A DNA stretch of 7,660 bases from an uncultured Bacteroidales bacterium (GCA_902488725.1 CABTXO010000070.1:1-7660); one strand, 5' to 3'; positions 1 through 6,301 are shown, counted from the first letter of the stretch. Notes: generated by a model not told the origin, from the letters alone. Program-made: numbers and translations.

Positions 1-885
1 CCCGCCTGCACGAAACGCAAGACCCGCGTGCTCGTTTCCGACGCCCTGCTCTCGCAGGTGCGCCGGGTGATCGAGACCTATGCGAAGTACAACGGGACCG
101 TCCTCACCGCCCTGCATGTCAACAACGGGCAGACCTGCCCCGTGCATCTGCAGGCGGAACTGGACAAGGGTGACGTCGCCGGCGTGATCGCTCCTTCCGT
201 CAACCGTTTCGGCATCATCGAGGATTTCACCGGATTTGCCGATGCCATCCATGCGGAAGGCGGCATATTCATTGAATATTGCGATCCGTCCGCACTTGCC
301 GTGGTGAAGACACCCGGCGAATGGGGGGCGGACATTGCGGTCGGCGAAGGCCAGAGCCTGGGCATGCCGATGAATTTCGGCGGTCCCAACGTAGGCTTCA
401 TGGCCTGCCGCCAGGCCTACGTCCGCAAAATGCCCGGCCGCATCGTCGGTGAAACCAAGGACTCCGAGGGACGCCGCTGCTTCTGCCTGACCCTGCAGGC
501 CCGCGAGCAGCACATCCGCCGGGAGAAGGCCACCTCGAACATCTGTTCGAACGAAAGCCTGATGGCGCTCTGGGTGACCATCTACCTGTCCGTCATGGGG
601 CCGCAGGGCATGAAAGAGGTCAACGACCGTTCCTATGCCGCCGCGCACTACCTGCACGACGAGCTGCTCAAGACGGGCAAGTTCGAAGAAGTCTTCGACA
701 AACCCTTCCTCAAGGAGTTCGTGCTGAAGCCGCTGATGCCGGTCGAAAGGCTGCACATCCGGCTCCACGGCGGCGGATTCTTCGCGGCCCTGGAGACCGA
801 GGAAGGCTATGTGAGTTTCTGTGCCACGGAAAAACGGACGAAGGCGGAAATCGACGCCCTCGTCGCATTGGTGAAGGAGGCCTAG
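1..885 (+). CDS. gcvPA: Glycine dehydrogenase (decarboxylating) subunit 1, 5'-truncated by window edge
   Basis: This is the alpha-type subunit of P-protein in the glycine cleavage system. With GcvPB it decarboxylates glycine and passes the aminomethyl group to lipoyl-GcvH in the cytoplasm. The reading frame is open from base 1, so the first GTG at 28 is an internal Val and the true start lies upstream. The visible 294 residues correspond to the C-terminal two thirds of a protein usually near 440-450 aa. Recognisable family blocks are GEGQSLG (fragment residues about 115-121), followed by the FGGP and MPGR-VGET segments, and REQHIRREKATSNIC (about 168-182). As is normal for this subunit, there is no PLP-binding lysine motif; that lies in GcvPB. 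The TAG stop is 4 nt before the gcvPB start, so the two genes are clearly one operon. Family assignment is very secure. Confidence 0.96.
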   Translation, partial: PACTKRKTRVLVSDALLSQVRRVIETYAKYNGTVLTALHVNNGQTCPVHLQAELDKGDVAGVIAPSVNRFGIIEDFTGFADAIHAEGGIFIEYCDPSALAVVKTPGEWGADIAVGEGQSLGMPMNFGGPNVGFMACRQAYVRKMPGRIVGETKDSEGRRCFCLTLQAREQHIRREKATSNICSNESLMALWVTIYLSVMGPQGMKEVNDRSYAAAHYLHDELLKTGKFEEVFDKPFLKEFVLKPLMPVERLHIRLHGGGFFAALETEEGYVSFCATEKRTKAEIDALVALVKEA

Positions 886-889
886 GAAG

Positions 890-2422
890 ATGAAATACTA
901 CGACAAACTGATCTTCGAACTCTCCCGCAAGGGGAGGACGGGATATTCCCTCGGGGAGAACCCGTGGCAGACTTCCACTGAGGCCCTGCCGGACGTCCTG
1001 AAGCGGGAATCCGACACGGAACTGCCGGAGGTCTTCGAGGTGGATGTGGTCCGCCACTACACCAATCTGTCCCAGATGAATTTCGGCGTGGACACCGGAT
1101 TCTATCCGCTGGGCAGCTGCACGATGAAGTACAACCCGAAAATCAACGAGGAGATCGCTTCCATGAAGGGTTTCCAGGGACTTCATCCGCTCCAGCCGGC
1201 TTCGACGGTCCAGGGTGCGCTCCGGATCTACCATGACATGAACCACGCCCTTTCGGCCCTGTCCGGCATGGCGCAGTTCACCTTCAATCCCTGCGCCGGT
1301 GCGCACGGGGAACTGACCGGCCTGATGATCATGCGGCAGTACCACCTGCTGCGCGGTGATCTGAAGCGGACGAAGGTCATCGTCCCGGACAGCGCGCACG
1401 GCACCAATCCTGCCAGCGCGGCCGTCTGCGGACTGGATGTGGTGGAAGTGAAGTCCAATGCGCACGGTCTCGTGGACGTGGAGGCCCTCAAGCCGCTGCT
1501 CGGCGACGACATCGCCGGCATCATGATGACCAACCCGAACACCCTCGGCCTGTTCGAACGGGAGATCGAGGAGATCGCGGCCCTGGTCCACGGATGCGGA
1601 GGGCTGCTTTACTACGACGGCGCGAACCTGAACCCGCTGCTGGGCGCGGTGCGTCCCGGGGACATGGGCTTCGACATCCTGCACATCAACCTGCACAAGA
1701 CCTTTTCGACGCCCCACGGCGGCGGCGGTCCCGGCGCGGGTCCAGTGGGCGTCTGCGAGAAGCTCGTCCCGTACCTGCCGGTTCCGAAGGTGCTGAAAGC
1801 TGCCGACGGCTCCTTCAAGATCCTCGGGAAACCGGGCGTGGCGCCTGCCTGCCGGGCGAAGAACGGGGCGGAATGCGAAGAGAGTGCGGGACAGGTGTCC
1901 GGCTATCTGGGCAACTTCCTGGTCATCCTGCGCGCCTATGTCTACATCCTTTCGCTTGGAAAGCAGAACGTGAAATGGGTCGGCAAGTACGCCACTCTGG
2001 CGGCGAACTACATCAAGGAAAGCCTGAAAGATTGCTACAAGCTGCCGATTCCGACGGTCTGCAAGCACGAATTCGTGTTCGACGGCCTCATCGACGACGG
2101 CTCCAGGGTCGCGGCGGACGGAACCGTTGAACGGGAGGGCGCCACCACGCTGGACGTGGCCAAGCGGCTGCTCGACTTCGGCTTCCATGCGCCGACCATC
2201 TATTTCCCGCTCCTGTTCCACCAGGCGATCATGATCGAACCGACGGAAACGGAATCAAAGGAAACCCTGGATGCGTTCATCGATGTGATGCGTGAAATCG
2301 CGTGCGAGGCGGCCGAAGATCCCGCCCTGCTCAAGGGCGCACCGCGCAACACACCCATCTCGCGGCCGGACGAAACTGCCGCCGCCCGCCAGCCGATCCT
2401 GAAATTCGCGGACGAAGCCTAG
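890..2422 (+). CDS. gcvPB: Glycine dehydrogenase (decarboxylating) subunit 2, PLP-binding
   Basis: This is the PLP-carrying beta-type subunit of P-protein, which forms the active enzyme with GcvPA and feeds one-carbon units into folate metabolism. The protein is 510 aa, slightly longer than the usual ~480-490. Motifs run in the expected order: FYPLGSCTMKYNP near residue 80, AGAHGELTGL near 140, DSAHGTNPASA from D167, the PLP-contacting D243-G-A-N246, and the Schiff-base lysine K270 in NLHKTFSTPHGGGGPG. The C-terminal block MIEPTETESKETLDAF is present. A GGAGG (876-880) inside the end of gcvPA sits 9 nt before this ATG and supports the start; it is one of the few Shine-Dalgarno sites in the window. 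Residues about 312-331 form a longer, two-cysteine linker (C321, C329) than I recall in most homologues. No gcvT or gcvH is visible here. Confidence 0.97.
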   Translation: MKYYDKLIFELSRKGRTGYSLGENPWQTSTEALPDVLKRESDTELPEVFEVDVVRHYTNLSQMNFGVDTGFYPLGSCTMKYNPKINEEIASMKGFQGLHPLQPASTVQGALRIYHDMNHALSALSGMAQFTFNPCAGAHGELTGLMIMRQYHLLRGDLKRTKVIVPDSAHGTNPASAAVCGLDVVEVKSNAHGLVDVEALKPLLGDDIAGIMMTNPNTLGLFEREIEEIAALVHGCGGLLYYDGANLNPLLGAVRPGDMGFDILHINLHKTFSTPHGGGGPGAGPVGVCEKLVPYLPVPKVLKAADGSFKILGKPGVAPACRAKNGAECEESAGQVSGYLGNFLVILRAYVYILSLGKQNVKWVGKYATLAANYIKESLKDCYKLPIPTVCKHEFVFDGLIDDGSRVAADGTVEREGATTLDVAKRLLDFGFHAPTIYFPLLFHQAIMIEPTETESKETLDAFIDVMREIACEAAEDPALLKGAPRNTPISRPDETAAARQPILKFADEA

Positions 2423-2444
2423 CGCGTCCACCCTGTCTGCACCG

Positions 2445-2482
2445 CAGCTCCCGATCTGAACTGGATCGGGAGCTGTTTTTTT
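2445..2482 (+). terminator. Rho-independent terminator of the gcvPA-gcvPB operon
   Basis: A perfect 12-bp inverted repeat (CAGCTCCCGATC at 2445-2456, GATCGGGAGCTG at 2464-2475) encloses a 7-nt loop and is followed at once by seven Ts (2476-2482). It begins 23 nt after the gcvPB stop. It is a textbook intrinsic terminator and separates gcv transcription from the downstream oxidoreductase gene. Confidence 0.95.
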
Positions 2483-2513
2483 GAAAAACGGCCGTGTATT
2501 GCAGAATTATGCG

Positions 2514-2521
2514 TAAGTTTG
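2514..2521 (+). promoter_or_regulatory. Bacteroidota -7 box (TAAGTTTG) upstream of the oxidoreductase gene
   Basis: The octamer TAAGTTTG matches the Bacteroidota -7 consensus TAnnTTTG exactly and lies 30 nt before the chosen ATG at 2552. I see no TTTG at the usual 19-20 bp upstream; the nearest TTTG (2480-2483) is about 30 bp away. The promoter is therefore supported by one element and its position between a terminator and a gene. If it is used, transcription starts near 2526, which rules out the longest in-frame start, a TTG at 2519 inside this box. Confidence 0.5.
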
Positions 2522-2551
2522 AGGAAACAGAGTTCTACAAACCCTCATATT

Positions 2552-3928
2552 ATGCACAATCAGACAAAGAAAAACGGACACGCGATGTCCAGAAGAGATT
2601 TCATGAGCTATTCAGCCCTCGGGCTCGCCAGCCTGACCATCCTGCCGAGCTGGGCGTTGCCGGACGGGACGAAGGTCGCGCCCAGCGACCGGATCGTGCT
2701 CGGTTTCATCGGTCTCGGCCGGCAGGGGAGAAGCGATTTCCAGAGTTTCGCATCCTGTCCGGGCGTACAGGTCGCTGCGTGCAGCGACGTGGATTCGATC
2801 AAGCGTGAACGCTTCCGCCGGGATGTGGCCCGCTGGCAGCAGAAGAACGGCATGAACGAACGCTGCGACATGTATGAGTTCTACGAAGACCTGCTGGACC
2901 GGAAGGACATCGATGCGGTGGGCATCGAGACGCCGGACCACTGGCATGCCTTGATCTCCATCGATGCCTTGGATGCCGGGAAGGACATCTACTTGCAGAA
3001 ACCGCTTGCCTACACGATCACCGAGGGGCTTGCCGTCCAGACGGCCGTCCGCCACAACGGCCGGATTCTCCAGATGGGGAGTCAGCAGCGGTCCAGCGCG
3101 GAGTTCCAGCAGGCCATCCGGCTGGTAAGGGGCGGTGCACTCGGTCACATCGAGAAGGTCTATGTGCGGGGCGGAGACGCGCCCAAGCCCTTGGATTTGC
3201 CTGAGATGCCGGTGCCGGCCAACCTGAATTTCAACCAATGGATGGGTCCGCTGAACGATCCGAAGATCCATTACCACCCGGATCTGTGTCCGCCGGTGTC
3301 GCTCGATCCGCCCGCCGATGAAAAACTGTGGGGCGCCTGGCGCTGGTACCAGGAAACCGGAAACGGCTATCCCGCCGACTGGGGCGCGCACATGTACGAC
3401 ATCGCCCAGGCCGCCCTCGGGATGGACGGCTCCGGTCCGGTGGAATATATTCCCCAAGGCTACAAGGGCGCAGAGTACGCGACCATGAAATACGCCGACG
3501 GCATCCTGATGTACGACCATCCGTACCGGGAGGATCAGCCGGATGCGAAGGGCATTCAGTTCATCGGGGACAAAGGGTGGCTCAAGGTGGCCCGCGGCTA
3601 CATCGAGGCATCTGACAAGTCCATCCTGAAGAAGGAAGAAAAAGAAGTCAAGGCCGGCCAGTACGAGGTGAGCGCTCCGCACATGCAGAACTTCCTGGAT
3701 GCTGTCCGTGCGCACGTGGATCCCATCGCTCCGGTCGAGTACGGCACCAGCACCAACACGCTCTGCTGCCTGTTCAACATCGCCCGCGAGCTCGGCCGGC
3801 CGGTCCGCTGGAACCCCGCCACGCTCAGTTTCGAAGGAGACCGCGAAGCGGCCGCCCACCGGCTGTACTGGTACGAGTACCGCCGTCCCTACAAACTCCG
3901 TTATTGCGACAAACGCAACAACATTTGA
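2552..3928 (+). CDS. Tat-exported Gfo/Idh/MocA family oxidoreductase
   Basis: This is a 458-aa NAD(P)-dependent oxidoreductase of the Gfo/Idh/MocA family, likely acting on a sugar or sugar derivative outside the cytoplasmic membrane. From the ATG at 2552 it has a twin-arginine signal (SRRDFM, RR at 14-15, then a hydrophobic run ending near SWA). The Rossmann dinucleotide loop GFIGLGRQG is at 51-59. The family EKP motif appears as Q149-K150-P151. A GSQQRSS block near 180 and a catalytic-type D276-W-G-A-H280 follow. The C-terminus holds the EYRRPYKL signature seen in exported Bacteroidota and Planctomycetes members. An alternative ATG at 2585 would start MSRRDFM and is almost as likely; neither ATG has a clear ribosome-binding site. 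It appears monocistronic. The substrate cannot be told from sequence; glycosidase-like or trehalose/inositol-related roles are only family possibilities. Confidence 0.93.
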   Translation: MHNQTKKNGHAMSRRDFMSYSALGLASLTILPSWALPDGTKVAPSDRIVLGFIGLGRQGRSDFQSFASCPGVQVAACSDVDSIKRERFRRDVARWQQKNGMNERCDMYEFYEDLLDRKDIDAVGIETPDHWHALISIDALDAGKDIYLQKPLAYTITEGLAVQTAVRHNGRILQMGSQQRSSAEFQQAIRLVRGGALGHIEKVYVRGGDAPKPLDLPEMPVPANLNFNQWMGPLNDPKIHYHPDLCPPVSLDPPADEKLWGAWRWYQETGNGYPADWGAHMYDIAQAALGMDGSGPVEYIPQGYKGAEYATMKYADGILMYDHPYREDQPDAKGIQFIGDKGWLKVARGYIEASDKSILKKEEKEVKAGQYEVSAPHMQNFLDAVRAHVDPIAPVEYGTSTNTLCCLFNIARELGRPVRWNPATLSFEGDREAAAHRLYWYEYRRPYKLRYCDKRNNI

Positions 3929-3947
3929 GGATTCTTTTGAAAAAGGG

Positions 3948-3977
3948 GTTGCAGATTCAAAATATTTGCTATCTTTG
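3948..3977 (+). promoter_or_regulatory. Promoter of tRNA-Ala (GTTG / TATCTTTG)
   Basis: GTTG at 3948-3951 and TATCTTTG at 3970-3977 are separated by 18 bp, matching the Bacteroidota -33/-7 promoter (TTTG, about 19 bp, TAnnTTTG). The -7 box is exact. The predicted start falls around 3983-3986, a few bases before the tRNA 5' end at 3988, so the primary transcript would carry almost no leader. Confidence 0.85.
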
Positions 3978-3987
3978 CAATCCCGAT

Positions 3988-4060
3988 GGGGTATTAGCTC
4001 AGTTGGTAGAGCGTTTGAATGGCATTCAAAAGGTCAGGAGTTCGATTCTCCTATGCTCCA
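3988..4060 (+). tRNA. tRNA-Ala (anticodon GGC)
   Basis: A 73-nt cloverleaf can be drawn in full. The acceptor stem is GGGGTAT (3988-3994) with ATGCTCC (4053-4059). The D stem is GCTC/GAGC. The anticodon stem is TTTGA/TCAAA around loop ATGGCAT, with anticodon GGC at 4021-4023. The T stem is AGGAG/CTCCT with loop TTCGATT. The discriminator is A4060. The third acceptor pair is G3-U70, the known identity element for alanyl-tRNA synthetase, which independently confirms Ala. The 3' CCA is not encoded after the discriminator and must be added. No intrinsic terminator follows before the next gene. Confidence 0.97.
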
Positions 4061-4102
4061 CAAATCATTATTCATACATTTCAGCAACACCTCCCGATCA
4101 AG

Positions 4103-5266
4103 ATGAAGCAGGAGCAGGGGATCATATTCAAGACGCTTGACAGGTTCCACCGGGTGGAGCTCGAAGACATCATGCATTTCTTCGGGGCCGGGATTCCGGC
4201 GCGCCTGCGCAAGCGGGAATTCGTGGAGCGGCTCGGGGCCTACCTGATCGGAAAGCCGCGGGAATGGCTGCACCGGATGCTGGAACGGGATCTCCGCTTG
4301 TTGCAGCGGTTGGTCGACATGGGGCCCGGGAATTCCCTCTGTCTCGAATATCCCGACTATCCTTCCGTGCTGGAGACCGTGCAACTGGTGCACTCCGATG
4401 TTTCGGATGCGAATTTCCGGAGACTCTGGATCGGGCCGGAACTGTATGATATCGTGGCGCCCCACATCGCGGAAGTGCTGGAGGAACGGACGACTTCCGG
4501 TCGGTTCGACCGGGAGCGGGCTGCCCTGGGGTACTTGAATCTGTACGGGGTGATGAGCGTCCGGGACTTTATCCACTGGATGCTCGCGTATCAGCAATTC
4601 GATCCGCGTCTGGACGAGCGGACTTTCATGGACGAACTCTACGACGGTCCCGTGATGAACATCTGTCGTTTCGACTTCGGGACGGGCCGGTATCTTTCCG
4701 CCCCGTCCATCTTCGAGCCGGAAGAGATCCTGAAAGGGCGGAAGGAATATGCCGAAGTGTCCGAGGACCGGTCTTTCCTGCCGGCAGAGGCCCTGCAAGC
4801 GGGGAAGGACGCTCCCTACTTTGTGTTCGGGCTCGACACACCGCAAGGGAAGGAACTGGTTGCCATGCTGCAGGAACTGGGCTACGAAGGAGACGGCCTG
4901 CTCCGGGAGGTGCACGACATTTGGATGAATTCACAGCATGCGAAGGAGGAAGATTCGACCGAGGCCGTGTTCGCCTCCGTCGCCCGCAAGCAGGACGAGA
5001 TCGCATCTTTTGCGTACTTCAATGCGTGCATGCAGAAGGTGGCGGCCTTCGCGAACAGCTTGCCGAAATGGCTGCTGCGCGGACATTCTCCCGACGAAGT
5101 GAACTACCTCAAGGTGATTCTTCAATCTGAAGAAGATCCCATCCGGGAACTGGTCGACAAGAATCCGCTCCTGGGGCTTTTCGTTCCGCCCGCTCCCGCC
5201 GACGCCCCCTGCCCCTGCGGCAGCGGCCTCCTCTACCGGAACTGCCACGGCAGACGCCTCAGCTGA
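4103..5266 (+). CDS. SEC-C motif protein of unknown function
   Basis: This 387-aa soluble protein has no signal peptide or membrane segment. I recognise only its C-terminus: C370-P-C372-G-S-G-x5-C381-H382, a complete CxCx8CH SEC-C zinc motif like those ending SecA and YecA-type proteins. SEC-C motifs usually bind a metal and mediate contact with another protein; no specific partner is visible here. Residues about 15-60 (VELEDIMHFFGAGIPARLRK and after) look like a helix-extension-helix, SAP-like segment, but this is weak. The rest is mostly acidic helical sequence. The frame is open back to an ATG at 4019, but that lies in the tRNA anticodon loop; the ATG at 4103, 42 nt after the tRNA, is the sensible start. 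No Shine-Dalgarno is visible. A near-match -7 box (TACATTTC, 4075-4082) lacks an upstream element, so read-through from the tRNA promoter is likely. Confidence 0.85.
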   Translation: MKQEQGIIFKTLDRFHRVELEDIMHFFGAGIPARLRKREFVERLGAYLIGKPREWLHRMLERDLRLLQRLVDMGPGNSLCLEYPDYPSVLETVQLVHSDVSDANFRRLWIGPELYDIVAPHIAEVLEERTTSGRFDRERAALGYLNLYGVMSVRDFIHWMLAYQQFDPRLDERTFMDELYDGPVMNICRFDFGTGRYLSAPSIFEPEEILKGRKEYAEVSEDRSFLPAEALQAGKDAPYFVFGLDTPQGKELVAMLQELGYEGDGLLREVHDIWMNSQHAKEEDSTEAVFASVARKQDEIASFAYFNACMQKVAAFANSLPKWLLRGHSPDEVNYLKVILQSEEDPIRELVDKNPLLGLFVPPAPADAPCPCGSGLLYRNCHGRRLS

Positions 5267-5398
5267 GATCTTTCTGTTGTGTGTCGTGCGCGCCACAGCC
5301 GCTCGTCATTGCTGATCAAAGGACTTTTCTTCCGCTGCCGTCAGAAGCCGGTTGCGTACTCGTCCATTGTCTGCATGTCCTGAAAGGGAGTGACCCGG
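5267..5398. other. Intergenic stretch after the SEC-C gene, no gene seen
   Basis: I see no convincing coding frame, promoter or strong terminator in these 132 bases. The only structure is ATTGTCTG at 5366-5373, which is the inverted partner of CAGACAAT at 5443-5450. The two arms flank the minus-strand terminator hairpin and could form an outer closing stem in read-through RNA. How the SEC-C transcript ends is not evident. Confidence 0.5.
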
Positions 5399-5399
5399 G

Positions 5400-5442
5400 A
5401 AAAAGGAAGTGGCAGGCTGAAATTGCGTTCCGGCCTGCCACT
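5400..5442 (-). terminator. Minus-strand terminator of the candidate small RNA
   Basis: A perfect 10-bp inverted repeat (AGTGGCAGGC, 5408-5417 and GCCTGCCACT, 5433-5442) has a 15-nt loop. On the minus strand it is followed by TCCTTTTTC (5407-5399). The interrupted T tract makes it a slightly imperfect intrinsic terminator. The plus strand has no T tract after the hairpin, so it should not end the SEC-C transcript. Confidence 0.6.
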
Positions 5443-5606
5443 CAGACAATCCTGAAAATGGATGTTGGAACTTTCCGCCGATGGTAAGGAGTTCTGGAGG
5501 GGGAGCGCCTGGAGGCACATCCGGCATTTCTGCTGCCTGGCGGCCTTGAAAGAGAACAAGGGTTTCCGTTTCAGCGCCCTTCAGCCTTTGCCATCCTGCT
5601 GAAAGT
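5400..5606 (-). ncRNA. Candidate small RNA, about 200 nt
   Basis: A self-contained minus-strand transcription unit lies here. A consensus Bacteroidota promoter ends at 5611, so transcription should start near 5606, and a terminator-like hairpin with a T-rich tail ends it near 5400. The body folds locally. CTTTCAGC (5605-5598) pairs with GCTGAAGG (5585-5578) over 8 bp with one wobble. AGGG (5580-5577) and CCCT (5564-5561) can form a competing second arm. ATCC/GGAT forms a short arm around 5463-5449. Reading frames across it are short, lack ribosome-binding sites and resemble no family I know; the first AUG opens a 7-codon frame. I do not see the tmRNA, RNase P or SRP RNA signatures. Its size is compatible with 6S RNA, but the ends do not obviously pair into a rod, so I leave it unnamed. 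Confidence 0.45.
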
Positions 5607-5610
5607 TCTC

Positions 5611-5641
5611 CAAAGGTACAACTATTTCCCTTAAATCCAAA
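5611..5641 (-). promoter_or_regulatory. Strong minus-strand promoter TTTG-N19-TACCTTTG with AT-rich upstream element
   Basis: Read on the minus strand, TTTG (5641-5638) is followed after exactly 19 bases by TACCTTTG (5618-5611). Both boxes match the Bacteroidota consensus without mismatch. Just upstream, 5642-5661 is almost pure A/T in a GC-rich genome, as expected of an UP-like element at a highly expressed RNA promoter. It points away from ssb and into the 5400-5606 region, where no protein gene is seen. Confidence 0.75.
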
Positions 5642-5723
5642 TTATTTTTAAAAATTTTAATGAAAACAGCATTGATTTTATGGATGGTAACGTATTATCA
5701 GACAAGAGTCTCATTCGTGGTTA

Positions 5724-5752
5724 TTTTACATGAAGCAACGCTTCAAGTAAAA
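5724..5752. repeat. 29-bp near-perfect palindrome
   Basis: TTTTAC (5724-5729), A, TGAAGC (5731-5736), loop AAC, GCTTCA (5740-5745), A, GTAAAA (5747-5752): twelve of thirteen arm pairs match. Neither strand has a T tract after the 3' arm, since the arm itself ends in As, so it is not a standard terminator. It could be a protein-binding site or an RNA end structure just after the ssb terminator. Confidence 0.5.
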
Positions 5753-5810
5753 CGGAGGTCCCGGGGTGCTTTCATCCCTCCGTCCGTACCGCACCCGCCC
5801 CGGGGCCTCC
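5749..5810 (-). terminator. Probable ssb terminator, long GC-rich hairpin
   Basis: Five bases past the ssb stop on the minus strand, GGAGGCCCCGGGG (5810-5798) pairs with CCCCGGGACCTCC (5766-5754) over 13 positions with a single A-C mismatch. It is followed by GTTTTACT. The 31-nt loop is long for a terminator and the T tract is short, so termination may be incomplete, but position and stability fit the end of ssb. Confidence 0.5.
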
Positions 5811-5814
5811 TCGA

Positions 5815-6162
5815 TCAATAACCGTACGGGACGGCGACATTTTCGTTCACCAGTTCCACGGTGTTGGCGATCACGTCCATGCTGGTGCGTTCGCTCCCGT
5901 CGCTGGCCTGGTACTTTTGGGAGCGGAGCCGCCCTTTGACATAGACCGGTGTCCCGGTCCGGATGCTGTCGAAGTTCGGCATCGACTTCCCTTCCCAGGC
6001 GGTCACGTTGTGCCAGGTCGTCTCGATGACCGGTTCTCCGTTCCGGCCTTTGTACGCGAAATTGGTTGCCACGGAGAAGTGGATGACTCTCCTTTCCCCG
6101 ACCTGGAGAATGTTGGCGTTGCCGACATTCCCGCGGATTTCCAGTTTGTTCAGTTGTTCCAT
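5815..6162 (-). CDS. ssb: Single-stranded DNA-binding protein, short form without acidic tail
   Basis: This 115-aa protein is essentially one OB fold and would coat single-stranded DNA during replication, repair or recombination. SSB hallmarks are the N-terminal strand NKLEIRGNVG (5-14), FSVATN near 29-34, TTWHNVTAW with stacking aromatics W50 and W56, and VYVKGRLRSQKYQ (73-85). It stops at VPYGY soon after the OB fold. The usual spacer and acidic DDDIPF-like tail, which recruit replication and repair partners in canonical SSBs, are absent. The TAA stop is intact and the ending is clean, so this is a short paralogue type and not visible damage; a canonical ssb would be expected elsewhere in the genome. 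The ATG at 6162 has no Shine-Dalgarno, only an A/T-rich leader. It is divergent from the zinc-finger gene. Confidence 0.93.
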   Translation of the reverse strand: MEQLNKLEIRGNVGNANILQVGERRVIHFSVATNFAYKGRNGEPVIETTWHNVTAWEGKSMPNFDSIRTGTPVYVKGRLRSQKYQASDGSERTSMDVIANTVELVNENVAVPYGY

Positions 6163-6190
6163 AATTCAAGTACATGGTTTTTGTTGCCAG

Positions 6191-6198
6191 CAAAGTAA
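6191..6198 (-). promoter_or_regulatory. Possible -7 box for ssb (TTACTTTG)
   Basis: On the minus strand TTACTTTG matches TAnnTTTG at seven of eight positions and lies 28 nt before the ssb ATG, a sensible leader length. I do not see a TTTG at the usual distance upstream, so this rests on one imperfect element plus position. Confidence 0.3.
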
Positions 6199-6230
6199 GG
6201 AAATCATTCGCGAACCGGGACGGCGCCTGC

Positions 6231-6266
6231 AGGAATATTCCTGAACTTTTTCCGAATATTCCGGAA
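6231..6266. promoter_or_regulatory. Paired GAATATTC palindromes, candidate operator
   Basis: AGGAATATTCCT (6231-6242) is a perfect 12-bp palindrome. TTCCGAATATTCCGGAA (6250-6266) has 5-bp arms TTCCG/CGGAA. Their shared GAATATTC cores start at 6233 and 6254, 21 bp apart, or two DNA turns, so dimers would sit on the same face. A related GGAATTTTCC lies at 6432-6441. They lie 70-105 bp upstream of ssb in the divergent region. The binding protein is unknown. Confidence 0.35.
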
Positions 6267-6272
6267 ATCGCC

Positions 6273-6301
6273 AAATCTTTCCGGCCGCTGAAAGATTTTT
6301 T
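6273..6301 (+). repeat. 9-bp inverted repeat with T tail
   Basis: AAATCTTTC (6273-6281) and GAAAGATTT (6290-6298) are perfect complements around an 8-nt GC-rich loop (CGGCCGCT), followed by TTT. It resembles a weak plus-strand terminator, but no plus-strand gene ends nearby, so it may instead be a control element in the ssb upstream region. Confidence 0.35.

Noticed and set aside
710..2221. Long minus-strand open frame (503 codons) across gcvPA/gcvPB
   Set aside because: It lies antisense to two certain genes, has Arg/His/Val-rich composition typical of a GC-rich antisense frame, and shows no known motif.
2519..2551. TTG at 2519 as start of the oxidoreductase
   Set aside because: The TTG overlaps the exact -7 box TAAGTTTG, so it would lie upstream of the transcript; ATGs at 2552 or 2585 give a normal Tat signal.
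2612..3859. Long minus-strand open frame (415 codons) opposite the oxidoreductase
   Set aside because: It is antisense to a confidently identified gene and is explained by the codon bias of that gene; no domain is recognisable.
4019..4102. ATG at 4019 as start of the SEC-C gene
   Set aside because: It falls in the anticodon loop of tRNA-Ala; the first ATG outside the tRNA is at 4103.
4034..4915. Minus-strand 293-codon frame opposite the SEC-C gene
   Set aside because: It is antisense to a gene with an intact zinc motif, and it runs through the tRNA.
5306..5559. Two overlapping short minus-strand frames (72 and 73 codons) as a small protein gene
   Set aside because: No ribosome-binding site or recognisable motif, and both run through the terminator hairpin; the small-RNA reading fits the promoter and terminator better.
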